Below, one piece after another: positions 27,187 to 37,800 of a DNA stretch of 64,000 nt. Below the pieces are notes generated by a model. It was not told the origin of the DNA, ran no database searches, and saw only the letters and a program-made list of their open reading frames with translations. The stretch spans positions 186,001-250,000 of the forward strand of contig NZ_JAAEHL010000007.1 of NCBI RefSeq assembly GCF_010614725.1. The letters are read 5' to 3'. Within the stretch, counting starts at the first letter, position 1, and each line of letters begins with the position of its first letter. The translations under genes were made by a program, and so were the position numbers. This DNA comes from Flavobacterium ajazii. Lineage in GTDB: Bacteria; Bacteroidota; Bacteroidia; Flavobacteriales; Flavobacteriaceae.

Positions 27187-28338
27187 GTGGAGATTGGAAA
27201 ACCTATGCCTCTATTATCCAATAAAGGAAAGAGTTTTCAAGGTAGTATTGTTCTTGGAAAGGGATTTATACTAACTACTGAAGAAGCTGAAAATCTAATA
27301 AAAAAAGACCCTCGAAATAAAGACGTGATATTTCCTTATCTTAACGGTGATGATCTAAATAATGATTCAGAGCAAAAGCCATCAAGATGGGTCATTAATT
27401 TTTTTGACTGGGATGAAGAAAAGGCAAAAACTTATCCAGATTGTTATCAGATTATTGAGAAATTAGTTAAACCAGAAAGACAACGATGGAAGATTGATAA
27501 TCGAGGAAACGAAATTGTTGGAACATTCGCCTTAAGAAAACCATTACCTCAAAAATGGTGGATATATGGAGAGAAAAGACCAGCTTTATATAATGCCATA
27601 TCTGAGTTAGACCAGGTAATGGTAATTGCTCAAGTAAGCAAAACTTTAGCATTTACATTTGTTCCTAAAAATCAAGTGATCTCTATGATGTGCATTGTAC
27701 TTACATTTGATGATGATTTACATTTTGGTTTATTACAGAACTCAATACATCAATCTTGGGTACAGAAATATGCATCAGCTTTAAAATCTGACACTCGTTA
27801 TACACCGTCAGATGTATTCGAAACTTTTCCACTACCAAAAATCCCAGATGATATAAAAAGCAATTTGGAAGCATTATCTAAATCATATTTTTTAAAACGA
27901 AAAGAGCTAATGCAACGTATTGAAATTGGTTTAACAAAGACATACAATCTTTTTCATGATAATAATCTGAATGATGGTAACAATATTTGGCTAAAAAAGC
28001 ACCTCCAAAAATATGATGAGATAAATTATTCCGAAATAAAGGATAATATTAATAAATTGAGAGACTTACAAGTTCGTTTGGATAATATAGTGTTATCATC
28101 ATATGGATGGAGTGATTTAAATTTAAAACATGACTTTTATGCTCTAGAACATTTGACAGGAAATGATCGAACACGTTTCACTATTCATCCAGACGTACGT
28201 AAGGAAATCTTAAAACGTTTGCTTCTACTTAATCATCAACATTATAATGAAGAAATATCTAAAAGTTCTTATATTAAAAATAAAGTCAAAAAAATCAGTA
28301 ATAAAAATATAGAGGTAAATTCCCCGAAATTATTTTAA
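27187..28338 (-). pseudogene. Silent alternative C-terminal cassette of the methylase (read on the plus strand)
   Basis: The frame is open on the plus strand from a GTG at 27187 for 383 codons; the strand given here is that of the active gene it would join. Residues 3-85 (EIGKPMPLLSNKGKSFQGSI...) are identical to residues 882-965 of the methylase encoded opposite. The remaining 300 residues are a diverged counterpart of its C-terminus, with conserved LKHDFYALEHL, NDRTRFTIHP and RKEILKRLL. It has no methylase motifs and no evident promoter. It is best read as a stored target-recognition region brought into frame by inversion. Its stop overlaps the stop of the active gene tail to tail by four bases. 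Confidence 0.85.
27193..27443 (+). repeat. Inverted repeat arm 1 (251 bp)
   Basis: From ATTGGAAAACCTATGCC to ACTTATCCAGATTG. I compared it base by base with the reverse complement of 29143-29393 and found no difference. Identity stops abruptly on both sides. The reading frame is the same in both arms, so recombination between them keeps the methylase in frame. Confidence 0.92.
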
Positions 28339-31300
28339 TCTTCGGGGAACAAAATACTACTTGAAGTTTTGACTGAAGAAACTTTCTGTAGTTTTTTATT
28401 AGTTTTTGTATAGTTCATAATAGCTTTTGATTCTTCGGCGTATTGCTGCAAATTGATTATTAATAGCCTTTTTAAAATTTCTTTTCTTGTCTTTGGGTGA
28501 ATTGTAAATCTTAGACGATCATTCTCTGGAAGATGACCTAATTCATAAAAGTCATGTTTTAAAATTAGATCAGTCCATTTATAAAGTTTAATTACCTCAT
28601 TATCAACAGCTATATATAGCTCTCTTAACTTTTTTATATCATCAAATATTTCAGCTTCTTTGTTAATATTGATATCATGGAATTTATTTTGTAATTCTGT
28701 TAGACCTAAGTTATATTTCTCCATTATTTTCAGGCGCGTTTGATGAAGTTTACTTCCTAAACTATTTAAGAGGTCCGATGATATTGATTTAAAAGGAAAA
28801 GTTTCAAAAGCATTAGTGCCAGAATACCTTAATGTGGAAGTACCCATGGTTGAGCTATTTTTCCAAGCCCAAACATCATGAATTGAGGAAGTTAAGATAG
28901 AAAATTCTGAAAATGAATTAAGAGCAAATACAACAGTTGCTTCAGAAAATACGATATCAATTTTGCAAATAGAAATTAATAAATGTTTTGCGTGACGATT
29001 CAAAACCATTACCTGGTCTAACTCAGATATGGTAGCGTAAAGCTCATTTCTAGGTCTTAAAAACTGCCACCATTTTTCTTTACCTCCTTTGTCTTTTTGA
29101 ATTAGCCTCTCAGGCTTAACTAATCGTTCCACTATATCAAAGCAATCTGGATAAGTTTTTGCCTTTTCTTCATCCCAGTCAAAAAAATTAATGACCCATC
29201 TTGATGGCTTTTGCTCTGAATCATTATTTAGATCATCACCGTTAAGATAAGGAAATATCACGTCTTTATTTCGAGGGTCTTTTTTTATTAGATTTTCAGC
29301 TTCTTCAGTAGTTAGTATAAATCCCTTTCCAAGAACAATACTACCTTGAAAACTCTTTCCTTTATTGGATAATAGAGGCATAGGTTTTCCAATAACTTCG
29401 GAATCATCTAAATAAGACGTTATTCTCTCTACAAATTTATTATCTAGAGTAAAATTATTTTTCCATTCACCTTTATGGATGGTAATTAAAGAAACTTCAA
29501 CAGCAGCTTGACCTGGCCACTTCATAGAACGAATAGCATGATTAATTATACCATTATTTGAGCAAATAAAATCTAGCCCCCCTTCACGAGCAGATCCTTG
29601 AGCAATAGTATTCGTGGAAATCAACGACTGAAATCCATTTATTTTAATTACATCAAAAATTCTTCTAAAAAAATAAGTTACCAAATCTACAGCTCCAATT
29701 GGCTGGTAGTAGTATTTTAGAAATTCAAGAAAATCAGTTCCGTAATTACCACTCAATTTTTGGCCTCCTAAAAATGGTGGATTTCCCAAAATACAATCAA
29801 AACCACCATTTTGAAATACTTGTGGGAATTCTAAAAACCAATGAAAAAAGTGTTTATCAGAACTAATTCCCATTGCAGCACCACGATCTATAATTTGAGC
29901 TTCGGTTTTCAGGTAACTCATGTATTGGCTGTGAGTGGTGAGTTTTTCTTTATTATCTTCTGTTTTTGGTATAAAGAATTGTGCCACTTGCAAATCGGCA
30001 ATTTGTTTTAGGCGAAACCACTTTTTACCTTGGGTTAAATCGTGGTATGCCTTTTCTTTTTTTGCAATTTGTTCGGGTGTGTTTTCTGGTAGTTGAGAAA
30101 ACGTAATAAAATCTTTCTGGATTCCTTTTAAATCATCATCCACATTGGTGACATTGTATGTACTAAGCTGGTCTTTTGTTTTGCGTTCTAAATCATTTCG
30201 CTTTTTAAACGCTGTGGCAATTTCTTTATCATCACCTGGCAAAGTTTTAAAGGCTTCGCTGGCAATACCGCTTTCTAATTCTTCAAAATGCGCCAACCCT
30301 ACAATGGCATTTCCGTTTTTAATGTGGTGGTCTAAGAAGTTGAGTGGTTGTCCCGGTTCGTGAGCTTCTAACCAAAGGGCTACTTTACACAATTCTACGG
30401 CTAATGGGTTTAAATCGACACCATAAATACAGTTTTTAATCACATCACGAACGGCTATTCTCAAAGCCGAAGGTGTAGGTTGGTCTTCTTTTCTACGAAC
30501 ACGCGCTAATTCAAAACCAATACGTCGAGCCGCTGAGAGCAAAATATGTCCGCTACCACAAGCTACGTCGCAAACCGTAATACTTAATAAGGCTTGTTCG
30601 GGATCTGCTTCTTTTAGTTTGTCTGCAATGATGTAATCTAAAGAGTGAACAATTAATGGTTTTACTAATTCTTCTGGTGTATAGTGCGATCCTGATGAGG
30701 AACGATCATCTCCTTGTTTAAAACGAAATTCCCCATTTTCTACTACTGGTTCAAACTCCAGTAAACCTTCATACACCGAACCAAATTCTTCTACATCCAA
30801 ATCGGCATAGTTGACACGGATGGTTTGTTTGTTTTCATTTTCAAAGGTTACCAAGTATTTGAATACTTCTAAAACAGATTTGTTGTTTAAAACAGTATTG
30901 TCTAGACTTTGAATTGCATTGTTGCTAAAAATTCCAGACCCCAAGGCATCAATCCCTAAAGCCTTTCCAGTGTTGGCATCTTCAAATAAACGGAAGGTCA
31001 TTAGTAACGATTGCCAAAGATCTGTTTTCTTTGGGTCGATGTACACCGCTTTGTTTACCAAATAGGTTAAACGCTGAATGCTGTAGAATTTATAGTAAAT
31101 GTCTTTGAGTTTCTTTTCTTCATCGGTTAAATTCTCTTTGTAGATAAGGTTACGTTCTTCGATCACCAATAAAAACAACACCCTATATACCGAACGAAGA
31201 ATGTGTAAATAATACTGCTTAGCGTTTAAAGTATTATTTTCTAATGCATGCTGTAACTCTTGGTTTTCGGATTGTTTTAATAAGCCATTAGCCAAGGTTA

Positions 31301-32039
31301 GTATCGATCTTTCTACCGCTTGACTTAAGCGTTCCCGAATACGCGAACCGGATGCTAAGGCTTCGTTATGGTAGAATTCTATGATTGCATCTTTTGCTTC
31401 TTCTTTGGTTTCTTTTAAACGCGAAGCATGCAACAAACGATAGAAAATAGCAAACTCGGCATAATGACCTTCTTCTACCATTTGCTCTAAGTTGAACTCC
31501 AAATAACTCAAACGCGATAAACGAGTGGCATCACGCAACACTCTGAAATGAATTCCATTGGTTACGAAACCATAAATATGCTCTGTAGAATTGATGTATT
31601 CCTGAATCAAGGCATGAGGGGACAATCTCGGTCCGCTCTCTGCTTTTCTGTCTAAAGATTGTTCTGAACCTACAATGTGAATAGGGAAGCCATCTTTGTT
31701 ACTGGCTCTATGCGAAATGGCATACGACTTTCCGTTGATAATTTCAGCATTTGATAATGCTACTTCATATCCTAACTGGTTGAGTAAAGGTAAAATCCAA
31801 TATCTGCGAGTTTCAGTAACACCATTATCGTTAGCTTGAAAAGCATTGCGTTTTTGCTTGAAAATTTGCCAATGTGTATTGATTAAACTCCAAGCATTAC
31901 TGATTTCATCACGCACCAATTCATTTGGCTTTAATCCAAAATCTTGTGGCTTTTGATAGCTAATATTATCTTGGCGAATTCGATCCAGAATTTCGCTCGT
32001 AAAAATATTTCCTTGTATGTTGATAGTAGTAAACTTCAT
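28335..32039 (-). CDS. DrmMI-like N6-adenine DNA methyltransferase, phase-variable C-terminus
   Basis: A 1234-residue enzyme of the Eco57I/PglX/DrmMI type. The N-terminal third (about 1-440) contains PIHIVGSEQSLDRKA and GFVTNGIHFRVLRD. The SAM-binding motif I is CDVACGSGHILLSAA (about 488-502) and is followed by YGVDLNPLAVELCKVALWLE. The catalytic motif IV is ILGNPPFLGG (about 751-760). Residues 882-965 lie on the inverted repeat and 966-1234 on the exchangeable cassette, which is presumably target recognition. Last gene of an operon with DrmD-like and DUF1998 helicases (3 bp and 8 bp gaps). Expected role: marking self DNA for the DISARM-like system. Confidence 0.88.
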   Translation of the reverse strand: MKFTTINIQGNIFTSEILDRIRQDNISYQKPQDFGLKPNELVRDEISNAWSLINTHWQIFKQKRNAFQANDNGVTETRRYWILPLLNQLGYEVALSNAEIINGKSYAISHRASNKDGFPIHIVGSEQSLDRKAESGPRLSPHALIQEYINSTEHIYGFVTNGIHFRVLRDATRLSRLSYLEFNLEQMVEEGHYAEFAIFYRLLHASRLKETKEEAKDAIIEFYHNEALASGSRIRERLSQAVERSILTLANGLLKQSENQELQHALENNTLNAKQYYLHILRSVYRVLFLLVIEERNLIYKENLTDEEKKLKDIYYKFYSIQRLTYLVNKAVYIDPKKTDLWQSLLMTFRLFEDANTGKALGIDALGSGIFSNNAIQSLDNTVLNNKSVLEVFKYLVTFENENKQTIRVNYADLDVEEFGSVYEGLLEFEPVVENGEFRFKQGDDRSSSGSHYTPEELVKPLIVHSLDYIIADKLKEADPEQALLSITVCDVACGSGHILLSAARRIGFELARVRRKEDQPTPSALRIAVRDVIKNCIYGVDLNPLAVELCKVALWLEAHEPGQPLNFLDHHIKNGNAIVGLAHFEELESGIASEAFKTLPGDDKEIATAFKKRNDLERKTKDQLSTYNVTNVDDDLKGIQKDFITFSQLPENTPEQIAKKEKAYHDLTQGKKWFRLKQIADLQVAQFFIPKTEDNKEKLTTHSQYMSYLKTEAQIIDRGAAMGISSDKHFFHWFLEFPQVFQNGGFDCILGNPPFLGGQKLSGNYGTDFLEFLKYYYQPIGAVDLVTYFFRRIFDVIKINGFQSLISTNTIAQGSAREGGLDFICSNNGIINHAIRSMKWPGQAAVEVSLITIHKGEWKNNFTLDNKFVERITSYLDDSEVIGKPMPLLSNKGKSFQGSIVLGKGFILTTEEAENLIKKDPRNKDVIFPYLNGDDLNNDSEQKPSRWVINFFDWDEEKAKTYPDCFDIVERLVKPERLIQKDKGGKEKWWQFLRPRNELYATISELDQVMVLNRHAKHLLISICKIDIVFSEATVVFALNSFSEFSILTSSIHDVWAWKNSSTMGTSTLRYSGTNAFETFPFKSISSDLLNSLGSKLHQTRLKIMEKYNLGLTELQNKFHDININKEAEIFDDIKKLRELYIAVDNEVIKLYKWTDLILKHDFYELGHLPENDRLRFTIHPKTRKEILKRLLIINLQQYAEESKAIMNYTKTNKKLQKVSSVKTSSSILFPED
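29143..29393 (-). repeat. Inverted repeat arm 2 (251 bp)
   Basis: Reverse-complement partner of 27193-27443, lying inside the active methylase gene and encoding residues 882-965 (IGKPMPLLSNKGKSFQGSIV to AKTYPDC). Outside the arm the two copies differ at once: TTATCAG versus CTTTGAT at the inner edge. Confidence 0.92.
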
Positions 32040-32042
32040 GGC

Positions 32043-34883
32043 TTAAAAAAGGTCTTTAGGTTTTGGCAATAAAATATAAACACCCATGACATCGGGAGGC
32101 AAAACGGGAGTCGATTTTTCATAACTTCTACCACCAATTAATGCTTTGAATCTTCCGTGTGCTTCTACTAACTTATCAGCTCTTTGTGTTGCAATTTCTA
32201 TAAAAGCGTCTTTTTTATTTTCAAAGGAATGTAATTCATGCTCTAAAAGTTGTTGTTGTCTTTCTAGTGGTAAATTGCTCAGCGGAATTGCTTTTGCGAC
32301 TAAATCCTGAGCCATTACAAAATCAACAGACTGTAACGCTCCATTTTGCTCTGAATAACCCCATAGGCACATTTCTTCTGCTACCGATTCGTTTTTAGAA
32401 CGTACTTCTTTTACCACGTTTCGAACACGAAACATAACTAAAGTAGTTTTGCTTTCTACGCTTTCTGTTTGAATAACACTGGTACGGGCTAAATTATAAT
32501 TATTTCCTTCTTCTTCAAATGCATTACTAATAACATAATGACACAATTGTTCTATAAAACGATGATTTCTCCCAATATACTGATAGCCTTTGGGTGTTGG
32601 AGAATTGAAGGCTATTTTTGTTTCTGTTTTTCCTTTAGCTTGTTCTGTTGTGGTTAACAATGCTACTTGTAAATGCTTAGGCAAATTGGTTACTTGTACT
32701 CTATAGCCTTCAAAATCTTGTGCTAGTGAAGCTCCTAGTAATTGCAATGCATAAGTAGCAAAGCTTTCCACTACTTTGGGATCTCCAATGGCTTCATCTA
32801 CTTCTTCTAAATCTTTTTTGATAGCTTCAGCATCAACTGACTCTTGTGCAAATATAGAACGTAAGTTTTCTCCTTTTTTTCTAGCCAGTTCTAGCTCATT
32901 ATCAATCTTAATTTTATCCTCTTCAAACAGCGTTAATTGATCAGCTTCTGAAGTAGTTTTTAAGATTTTCTGCGTTAGTTCAGTCATTAGTGATTTGTTG
33001 TTTTCACCAATAGGAATGGTAACTCCAATACTTCTTTGAATTTCTCGTACTTTTCGAATTAACACTTCTAAAATGAATTTATCCATTGGGTTGTTTTCAC
33101 CATAAAGCATGTAGGTTTTTATCTCTGGAGAAGTTTGACCAAAACGATCTACACGACCTTCACGTTGTTCTATACGGTTGGGATTCCAAGGTAAATCATA
33201 ATGCAAAACGGCATTGAATAAGTCTTGTAAATTAATCCCTTCACTCAAACAGTCTGTTGCGATTAAAACACGTTTTTCATGTTCGCCCATTCGTTGAATT
33301 TCTTCTTTACGTTGCTCATCAGCTAATTCTGAAGTAATCGCCTGTATCAAAACACTTTTAGGAAGTACCTCTCTTAATTTTTCTTCTACATATTTTGCCG
33401 TTGCTATGTAATGGCAGAAAATAATGGGTTGAAATCCTGCTTTTAACCATTTTTGAATGATATCAATTGTATGTTTTATTTTTAAATCGGTTTCAGGATT
33501 TTCAATTAGTTCTTCAGCCTTTCTTAATAAGTTGGTTAAACCTTGTAATTCATTTGCTTTATAGTCTACAGCATTTAACAAATCATTTCTAGAAAAATCT
33601 ACTCCAAAGTCATTTTCTTCAAATAAGGTATTTTCAACAGCTTCTGTTCCTATCTCAACAGATTCTTCATCTTCAGAAGTTACTTTAGCATACCTCTTTT
33701 CAAGCATTTCTTTTGCCATTACTGGACTTGACATAGCGCCTTTAATTAATGCAATAGCTGCCCATGAACGTAAGAGTTTAGTATTCTCATTATCGGTTTC
33801 TACTTCAGAAATACCTCGTGCAAAAGCTACCAAATCATTATAAAATGATTTGGTTGTCTCGGATAGTGTAAATCCCACCTCTTTAGAATCTCTTACAGGA
33901 AATAGTGTTTCCTCATTTAACCATCTGCGAATATTTTCTCTTTTACGTTGAATGAAATATTTAGCTATTTTTTTTCGATCAGATTGCTCTAATTTTTCAA
34001 AATTAAGACCTTTAAAACTTGATTTCAACAAACCTAATAGAGACAAAAACTCTTCGTCTTTTCCACTATGAGGAGTAGCTGTTAACAATACTAAATGACG
34101 TTTTTCTTGTTCTGCTATATCATGAATTAGGTTATAACGCTGTTGTTGATTCTTTGAAGTTGAGCCTTTAGGTAAAGTACATGTGTGTGCTTCATCTACA
34201 ATCACCAATTCAGGACAATCGTTTAAAAAAATGCCTCTGCGTTTATCTGTTTTAATAAAATCTACCGAAATAACTTGATAAGGCAAATGATGGAAAACCG
34301 AACGGTCATCTGGTACCATTCTATCTAACCTAGAAGCTGTACTGGAACGAACAATCTCTGCATCAATATCTAATTTATCTTTTAATTCTTGCTGCCATTG
34401 TTCACAAAGATGAGGAGGACAAATCACAGCGAATCTTTTGATTTCACCACGCTCCATAAGTTCTTTGATAATTAATAAGGCTTCAATGGTTTTACCGATT
34501 CCAACATCATCAGCAATTAAAAGTCTAGTAATGTCCTGTTTTAATGCCATTACTAAAGGAACCACTTGATAGGATCTAGGTCTAAACGATAATTTACCCA
34601 TGCTCCTAAATGGTCCGGCAGCATTCCTTAAAGAAAGACGTGAAGCATTATATAATAGTTTAGCCGTTTCAAAATTTCCAATCTGATTAGGAGTTGGTTC
34701 TTTGAAAGTAGCTTTATCAATTTTTTCAAAATCTTTAGCTAATGGTAAAAAAATACCTGTTGTTTCTTCATCAGATCCACCGAGTGGTTTTACCATGACA
34801 AGCAATTCTTCATTTGAAGGCAGAACCATCCAATCGCGATTTCTATAACGTACTAAATTCCCGGGTGTATATTTGTTATTCAT
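32043..34883 (-). CDS. drmD: DrmD-like SNF2-family helicase
   Basis: A 946-residue SF2 ATPase. The N-terminus GNLVRYRNRDWMVLPS with VKPLGGSDEETTGIFLPL is the entry domain seen in DISARM DrmD proteins. Helicase motifs: I LIADDVGIGKTIEALL (about 120-135), II LVIVDEAHTC, III LLTATPHSGKDEEF, and the C-terminal lobe CLSEGINLQDLFNAVLHYDL with NRIEQREGRVDRFGQ. In class 1 DISARM, DrmD and the methylase DrmMI are partners. Here they are adjacent, with 3 bp between the genes. The start overlaps nothing and follows the large helicase by 8 bp. Confidence 0.85.
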   Translation of the reverse strand: MNNKYTPGNLVRYRNRDWMVLPSNEELLVMVKPLGGSDEETTGIFLPLAKDFEKIDKATFKEPTPNQIGNFETAKLLYNASRLSLRNAAGPFRSMGKLSFRPRSYQVVPLVMALKQDITRLLIADDVGIGKTIEALLIIKELMERGEIKRFAVICPPHLCEQWQQELKDKLDIDAEIVRSSTASRLDRMVPDDRSVFHHLPYQVISVDFIKTDKRRGIFLNDCPELVIVDEAHTCTLPKGSTSKNQQQRYNLIHDIAEQEKRHLVLLTATPHSGKDEEFLSLLGLLKSSFKGLNFEKLEQSDRKKIAKYFIQRKRENIRRWLNEETLFPVRDSKEVGFTLSETTKSFYNDLVAFARGISEVETDNENTKLLRSWAAIALIKGAMSSPVMAKEMLEKRYAKVTSEDEESVEIGTEAVENTLFEENDFGVDFSRNDLLNAVDYKANELQGLTNLLRKAEELIENPETDLKIKHTIDIIQKWLKAGFQPIIFCHYIATAKYVEEKLREVLPKSVLIQAITSELADEQRKEEIQRMGEHEKRVLIATDCLSEGINLQDLFNAVLHYDLPWNPNRIEQREGRVDRFGQTSPEIKTYMLYGENNPMDKFILEVLIRKVREIQRSIGVTIPIGENNKSLMTELTQKILKTTSEADQLTLFEEDKIKIDNELELARKKGENLRSIFAQESVDAEAIKKDLEEVDEAIGDPKVVESFATYALQLLGASLAQDFEGYRVQVTNLPKHLQVALLTTTEQAKGKTETKIAFNSPTPKGYQYIGRNHRFIEQLCHYVISNAFEEEGNNYNLARTSVIQTESVESKTTLVMFRVRNVVKEVRSKNESVAEEMCLWGYSEQNGALQSVDFVMAQDLVAKAIPLSNLPLERQQQLLEHELHSFENKKDAFIEIATQRADKLVEAHGRFKALIGGRSYEKSTPVLPPDVMGVYILLPKPKDLF

Positions 34884-34891
34884 TCGATTCG

Positions 34892-37800
34892 CTATTTCAC
34901 TTTTCTAAAAATATCTTTTCGTCTTGTAATCAATTCCTCAATTGGCTCAGTATAATGCCAACGAATGACATCACAAGCTCCTTCATTAAGAATTTGATTG
35001 ATCTTTTGATCCCGTTTTTTCACCTCATCATTATCATGAACAGAGCCATCGCAAAACACAAGTGTATTTCCAAAGCCGTTTTTATAGACAAAATCAGCAC
35101 TGATGTAATAATGATCTAAATTAACTTGTGCTTTGTCAGGAAGTGTATATCCATTTTCATAAAGATATTTTATGAGTTTAAACTCCGTACTGCTATTTTT
35201 GTCGTAAGCAGTCAATAGATATTTGTATTGCTCTTCTCTGTCATTTTCATTTCCCTGAATGATTTCGACTTCACAATCCATTAAATTTTCTATAGTTTCT
35301 TTAATATCATAACGATTTAATTGTTGATGATATATTTGATTGTAATAGCTTAATAAATCCTGATAAGTCGCGTGAGGTAATTTTTTTCCTTCTTCTGTTT
35401 CCTCTCTTGTATCTGCATTAAAATGAAGTATTTCATAACTAGCTCTGAACCATTCTTTCATTTTGATTGGATCAGAAATCAATTGAGATAAGATCCCGAG
35501 AGAGCCTTCAGAAGACTCATTAATTAGAATATTAGGTTTCTCCGGATCACCCATGATATTAACAGCTATTTCGCTCTCTTCAACAAGGAATAATTTTTCT
35601 ATTCCTCTTTTTAAAGCATAACTTAATGAAACCACTTGCTGAGGCGTAGTACCAATATTTCCTAAAGGTTGTATGTATAACACATCTGAAGTGTCCTTAG
35701 TGTATAACATTATCTCTCTAGTATTTTGTTCTAATTCCGGATTATTTTGAAAATTTCTTTCTTGAACCCAAACTCCATTTCTTTGGTCTATTTTAAACCC
35801 TTCGTTTTGAGATCTTCTTGCTTTTTTATTTACTTTAACAAGATTAGCCGTTTTACTGAAATAGAGCTGTAATAGTTTTTCACCTCCTTTTTTTAGTAAG
35901 ACAGATTCTGTATTTTCGATACCCTGAGGGAAGTTAAAATATGACAAAATTTCATAACCAGATCTACTTCTTTCTTCCTCGATACAAGAAATTTTTTGCA
36001 GTGGAATTCCTTCACACTCTGAGAATTCAATGATATTTGAATATACACTTATTGCATCTCCTTTTAACTGACTTTTGCTAATGGGATCAATATTGGCTGC
36101 TTTAATTTCTTCGTTAAAATAGGCATAACCTGTTTTATTTGAAACCAAGATTTTCTCAGTGGCATTATCCAAATCAGAAACCATCATCCTATTAATTCTA
36201 AATTTACTACCAGAATGATAAACAGTGTTGGCAGGGCCAAATTCAGATAATGCTAAATTTCTTGGACGTGAAAGTACCTCAACGTCGTCTCTGTAACTTT
36301 TTCCTAATACAGCTCTTACCGGTAAACGTGTAAAATTATAACCAGGTAAAAAACCTTCTGCTGCTAAATATCGAAACACATAGAATTCGGAATTACTTGA
36401 ATTTTGCTGTGCCTCATTTTTCAACAATGCAATTTGTTTCCTTGCAAATCGTTCTTGTTTAGAAGCCTCTTTTCTTTCTTCACTATCTGCTTTATAAGTA
36501 TGATTATCCAAAATTGCTTGCGCTTTATTTCTTAAAAAACAAGCATTTTGAAACATTCTGATCCATCTCGTAAATGCATTGGAAAACTGTGAAGGGAATT
36601 TTTCAATCTTGGATTCTATCCATAGTTTGGTAAACCAATTGGTGTTTTTTAATTCAGGTAATAATGATAATGTAATTTTTTCAAACTCATCTAATAAGTT
36701 GGTTTTGTTTATTGAGCATAAATGTTCTATTCTTTCTTGGATATCTTTTTTAATGAATATTTTTTGTTCATTATTAAGATCTAAAATATCGGCTGCAGAT
36801 GTTTTTAATTCAGTGATCTCTAAATTCATCAGTAGAAAAGCATTTAAATGCGAGGCTATTAATTCTTCATTAATAAGATCTATTCGCGGAGGCTGGACAG
36901 TTCCCGCAACCATTTCGGTTGAATTTTTAAAATAATTTACATCATGAGGAGACATTGTTGAACAATATGTAAATACTAATGCGGTTTGTCCTCCACGACC
37001 AGCACGACCGCTTCTTTGTGCATAATTTGCTGCATTAGGAGGCACATTTCTCATGTGTACAATATTCAGATTAGCAATATCAATACCTAACTCCATAGTA
37101 GGGGAACAAAACATAGTTGAAATTTCTCCTTTCCTAAAAGCTTCTTCTCTTTCAATTCTTTGACCAGAACTAATTTGACCTGTATGTTCTTTTGCTATTA
37201 GTTCTTTATTGATTTTTGTAAAGTCAGTTTTATATAGATTTTGAAAATAGACATTAGGTTTTAAATCTGTCAATTCGGTTTGAAAGTTGAATCGTGTATG
37301 ATCTAATCTGATAGTCACTTGATCACCTTTCACCCATAATAATTGATCGGCTCTAAGTTTATAATAACTTATTTCTGGATTTCTTTTATCTTGTTCTACT
37401 GTTATGAAATTTGTATTGTGTAAAAGATTCAATAAACTTTGAATAAATACTTCATAATTTTCTCTGTTAAATTTGTCCAGTCCTTCTTCAACTAGACAAC
37501 GATTTATATACTTTCCAAGATTAGAACGATGTCCCATGGAAATTATATACTTCCCTTTGGGTCTCGGAGAAGGAATTGAAACAACCATTTCAGTTGGTTT
37601 ATCTAATTTCTCGTTATAATCAAGTGACCATAAAGAATCAGGATGAAGCCTATCTCTCATCAATGATTCATTATTCGCAACATCTTTGAAAAACTTATGA
37701 TCCAATGCAAAATTGGTTCTAAAATAATCTAAAATATTTCTTAGAAACTGTTTTCTTTTTTCTTTAGATATACGAGTTAAATATTCAATACTTTCAAATC

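Larger units (their letters stand above)
27193..29393. other. Invertible DNA segment (2.2 kb)
   Basis: The segment is bounded by perfect 251-bp inverted repeats and contains two tail-to-tail C-terminal coding cassettes meeting at 28335-28338. Flipping it would replace methylase residues 966-1234 by the other version. A tyrosine recombinase gene lies directly outside. The current orientation places the version ending SSILFPED in the active gene. Confidence 0.8.

Noticed and set aside
27187..28338. An independent restriction or methylase gene
   Set aside because: It lacks the SAM-binding and NPPF motifs and starts exactly within the inverted repeat; it is a stored C-terminal cassette.
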